DNA of 60,603 nt from NCBI GenBank assembly GCA_015066205.1, contig SVOV01000011.1, positions 1 through 60,603 of the forward strand, read 5' to 3'. The DNA comes from Oscillospiraceae bacterium (GTDB lineage: Bacteria; Bacillota; Clostridia; Oscillospirales; Acutalibacteraceae). The notes under the pieces are model-generated. The model had not been told where the DNA came from, did no database searches, and worked only from the letters and a program-made list of their open reading frames with translations. Positions within the stretch are counted from its first letter, which is position 1. The number at the start of each line of letters is the position of its first letter. Both the position numbers and the translations under genes were made by a program. Below, piece after piece: positions 58,704 to 60,603 of the stretch.

Positions 58704-60603
58704 ATGAAGTACTACTTGGAAAATGTTGAAAGCGTATTTGAAGAAGTACAGTCAAGTCCCCAAGGCTTAAGTTCTGCCGAAGCTAAGGTTCGAGCTGAAA
58801 AGTACGGTAAGAATAAGCTTGCTGAAGCAAAAAAGGATTCTATCGTCAAAAAGTTCTTTGATCAGATGAAAGACCCTATGATAATTATCCTTATTGTTGC
58901 CGCTGCCATATCTGCTGTTACTGAATACATCGAAGCTTCTTCCGCAGGGCATAGCTTTTTCCCGACAGACACTCTTATTATTCTTGCTGTTGTTATTATT
59001 AATGCTGTGCTTGGTGTTATGCAGGAAAGTAAAGCTGAAAAGGCAGTTGAGGCTCTTCAGAAGATGTCTGCCGCAACAACAAAAACTCTTCGTGACGGCA
59101 AGGTTGAAACAATCAAGAGTGAAGATCTTGTTGTCGGCGATGTAATTCTTCTTGATGCCGGTGACGCTATACCTGCTGACTGTCGAATTTTTGAATGTGC
59201 AAGTATGAAGATCGAAGAAGCAGCTCTTACAGGTGAATCTGTTCCCGTTACAAAGCTTGTTAATGCTCTTATGGGCAAAAAAGAAACAAATGAAATTCCT
59301 CTCGGTGACCGTAAGAATATGGCATATATGGGCTCAACTCTTGTTTACGGACGCGGCAAGGCTGTTGTCTGCGAAACAGGTATGAACACCGAAATGGGAA
59401 AAATTGCAAATGCTATTTCTCTTGCAGAAGAAAGCAAAACTCCTCTTGAAATCAAGCTTGAACAGCTTTCAAGAATACTTACAAAGCTCGTTATCGGCGT
59501 ATGTATCATAATTTTCGGTTATAATGTTGCTATGCATTTCATTTCCGGAAGCGACGCTGAATTCTATCATGTAGCACTCGATTCATTTATTACGGCTATT
59601 GCTCTCGCTGTTGCTGCTATTCCCGAAGGTCTTGTTGCAGTTATGACCATTGTTCTTTCAATAGGCGTTACGAATATGTCAAAGAAAAATGCCATTATTC
59701 GTAAAATGAATGCTGTTGAAACTCTCGGCTGTACACAGATCATCTGCTCTGACAAAACAGGTACACTTACTCAGAATGTTATGACCGTTGTTGACCACTA
59801 TGCAGAAGATGAAGCACTTCTCGCAACTGCAATGGCTCTTTGCACAAATGCAGAGGTTGAAGAAGACGGCAAGAGCACAGGTGAGCCTGATGAGGTTGCT
59901 CTTATTAACTACGCAAAGCAGCTTGATCTCAGAAAGGCTGATCTTGTTGCCGCCAACCCCAGAGTAGGCGAGGTTCCCTTTGATTCAGGCAGAAAGATGA
60001 TGAGTACCGTTCATTCCAAGAATGGAATGTTTGTTCAGTATACAAAGGGTGCTCCCGATGAAATACTTAAGAAATGTAACCGTATTCTTACAGGCGGCAA
60101 GGTAATTGACATTACTGACGAACACCGAGCAAAGATAGCGGAAGAGAATACAAGAATGGGTAATAAGGCTCTTCGTGTATTTGCAGTTGCATTCAAGGAA
60201 TATAATGAAGCTCCCGCAGTTTATGAATCAGCAGAGCTTGAATATGATATGATATTTATCGGCCTTACCGGTATGATCGACCCTGTTCGTCCCGAGGTTA
60301 AGGATGCTATTGTTGAATGCCGCAGTGCAGGTATAACACCTATTATGATCACAGGCGACCACATCAACACAGCAAAGGCTATTGCAAGAGAACTCGGAAT
60401 TCTTTCTGATGATTCTCAGGCTATGATGGGTGCTGAAATCGATAAGTATTCCGATGAGGAATTTGAAAAGATCGTTGAAAATGTATTCGTTTATGCCCGT
60501 GTTCAGCCCGAACACAAAACAAGAATCGTTAATGCTTGGAAGAACAAGGGTTATGTAACTGCTATGACAGGTGACGGTGTTAATGACGCCCCCTCAATTA
60601 AAA
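58704..60603 (+). CDS. P-type cation (Ca2+/Mn2+) ATPase, cut by the window end
   Basis: The first 633 residues are visible; full-length relatives have about 880-900. Cation-ATPase N-domain (YLENVESVFEEVQSSPQGLS), actuator TGES (176-179), transmembrane AIPEGLVAV (P-E-G-L ion site), phosphorylation motif DKTGT (D350), nucleotide-site KGAPDEIL, and hinge MTGDGVNDAPS are all seen. P2A-type pump exporting calcium or, as the riboswitch suggests, manganese. AAGGAGTC lies before the ATG. No frame break up to 60603. Confidence 0.95.
   Translation, partial: MKYYLENVESVFEEVQSSPQGLSSAEAKVRAEKYGKNKLAEAKKDSIVKKFFDQMKDPMIIILIVAAAISAVTEYIEASSAGHSFFPTDTLIILAVVIINAVLGVMQESKAEKAVEALQKMSAATTKTLRDGKVETIKSEDLVVGDVILLDAGDAIPADCRIFECASMKIEEAALTGESVPVTKLVNALMGKKETNEIPLGDRKNMAYMGSTLVYGRGKAVVCETGMNTEMGKIANAISLAEESKTPLEIKLEQLSRILTKLVIGVCIIIFGYNVAMHFISGSDAEFYHVALDSFITAIALAVAAIPEGLVAVMTIVLSIGVTNMSKKNAIIRKMNAVETLGCTQIICSDKTGTLTQNVMTVVDHYAEDEALLATAMALCTNAEVEEDGKSTGEPDEVALINYAKQLDLRKADLVAANPRVGEVPFDSGRKMMSTVHSKNGMFVQYTKGAPDEILKKCNRILTGGKVIDITDEHRAKIAEENTRMGNKALRVFAVAFKEYNEAPAVYESAELEYDMIFIGLTGMIDPVRPEVKDAIVECRSAGITPIMITGDHINTAKAIARELGILSDDSQAMMGAEIDKYSDEEFEKIVENVFVYARVQPEHKTRIVNAWKNKGYVTAMTGDGVNDAPSIK

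Overview
The window reads as a chromosomal piece of a low-GC, spore-forming Clostridia species, most likely an Oscillospiraceae/Ruminococcaceae-type anaerobe of gut or rumen. The signs are spoIIGA-sigE, spoVT and a PdaA-like deacetylase (sporulation), type I dockerins on very large secreted proteins, a GH95 fucosidase and a formylglycine sulfatase (host or plant glycan use), frequent GTG/TTG starts with strong GGAGG sites, and CCA-encoding tRNA genes. Every family name is recalled from sequence motifs; no database was searched.

Layout. 1-4340: accessory islet of small unrecognised or immunity-like genes, gene fragments and one FAD oxidoreductase. 4420-11537: surface-polymer locus. A Wzm/Wzt-type ABC exporter (+) converges on a five-gene (-) operon: LicD, a TagD-like cytidylyltransferase, an asparagine-synthase-like enzyme without glutaminase, a TupA-like ATP-grasp, and a double TupA-like ATP-grasp. 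11874-21799: three secreted proteins, two with C-terminal dockerins and one of those a NAGPA-type phosphodiester glycosidase. 21904-23810: EutH-like permease and a metallophosphoesterase. 23924-27867: an intact tRNA-Ala followed by two more tRNA-Ala-like copies, interleaved with a membrane protein, a sulfatase and an Imm26-like gene; this looks like a repeatedly used insertion site. 28109-38971: HAD phosphatase, secreted lipase-like protein, GH95-metY-metA, GH25 lysozyme, and a three-gene aconitase X/DapA-like operon. 39059-39329: a compact transcription unit for two tiny amphipathic peptides. 39435-46079: housekeeping and sporulation genes (trmL, pdaA-like, yhaM-like, DUF2804, prmA, spoIIGA, sigE). 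46261-47234: two small genes driven from the edge of a 187-bp inverted-repeat element packed with hairpins, then tRNA-Ser. 47373-60603: EamA transporter, PHP phosphoesterase, MurK/MurQ-type recycling pair, ADP-ribosylglycohydrolase, ktrAB, a BlaI/BlaR-like cassette flanked by a repeated terminator, a DUF4304-like gene, spoVT, and a P-type cation ATPase behind a yybP-ykoY-type riboswitch (gene cut by the window end).

How parts may work together. The exporter, LicD, cytidylyltransferase, amide-forming enzymes and secreted phosphodiester glycosidase are consistent with making, decorating and trimming a phosphate-containing wall polymer; the amide chemistry is inference. The strongest candidates for something undescribed are the two-peptide unit at 39059-39329, the hairpin-packed inverted-repeat element at 46925-47111, and the LicD/TagD/AsnB/TupA decoration operon.
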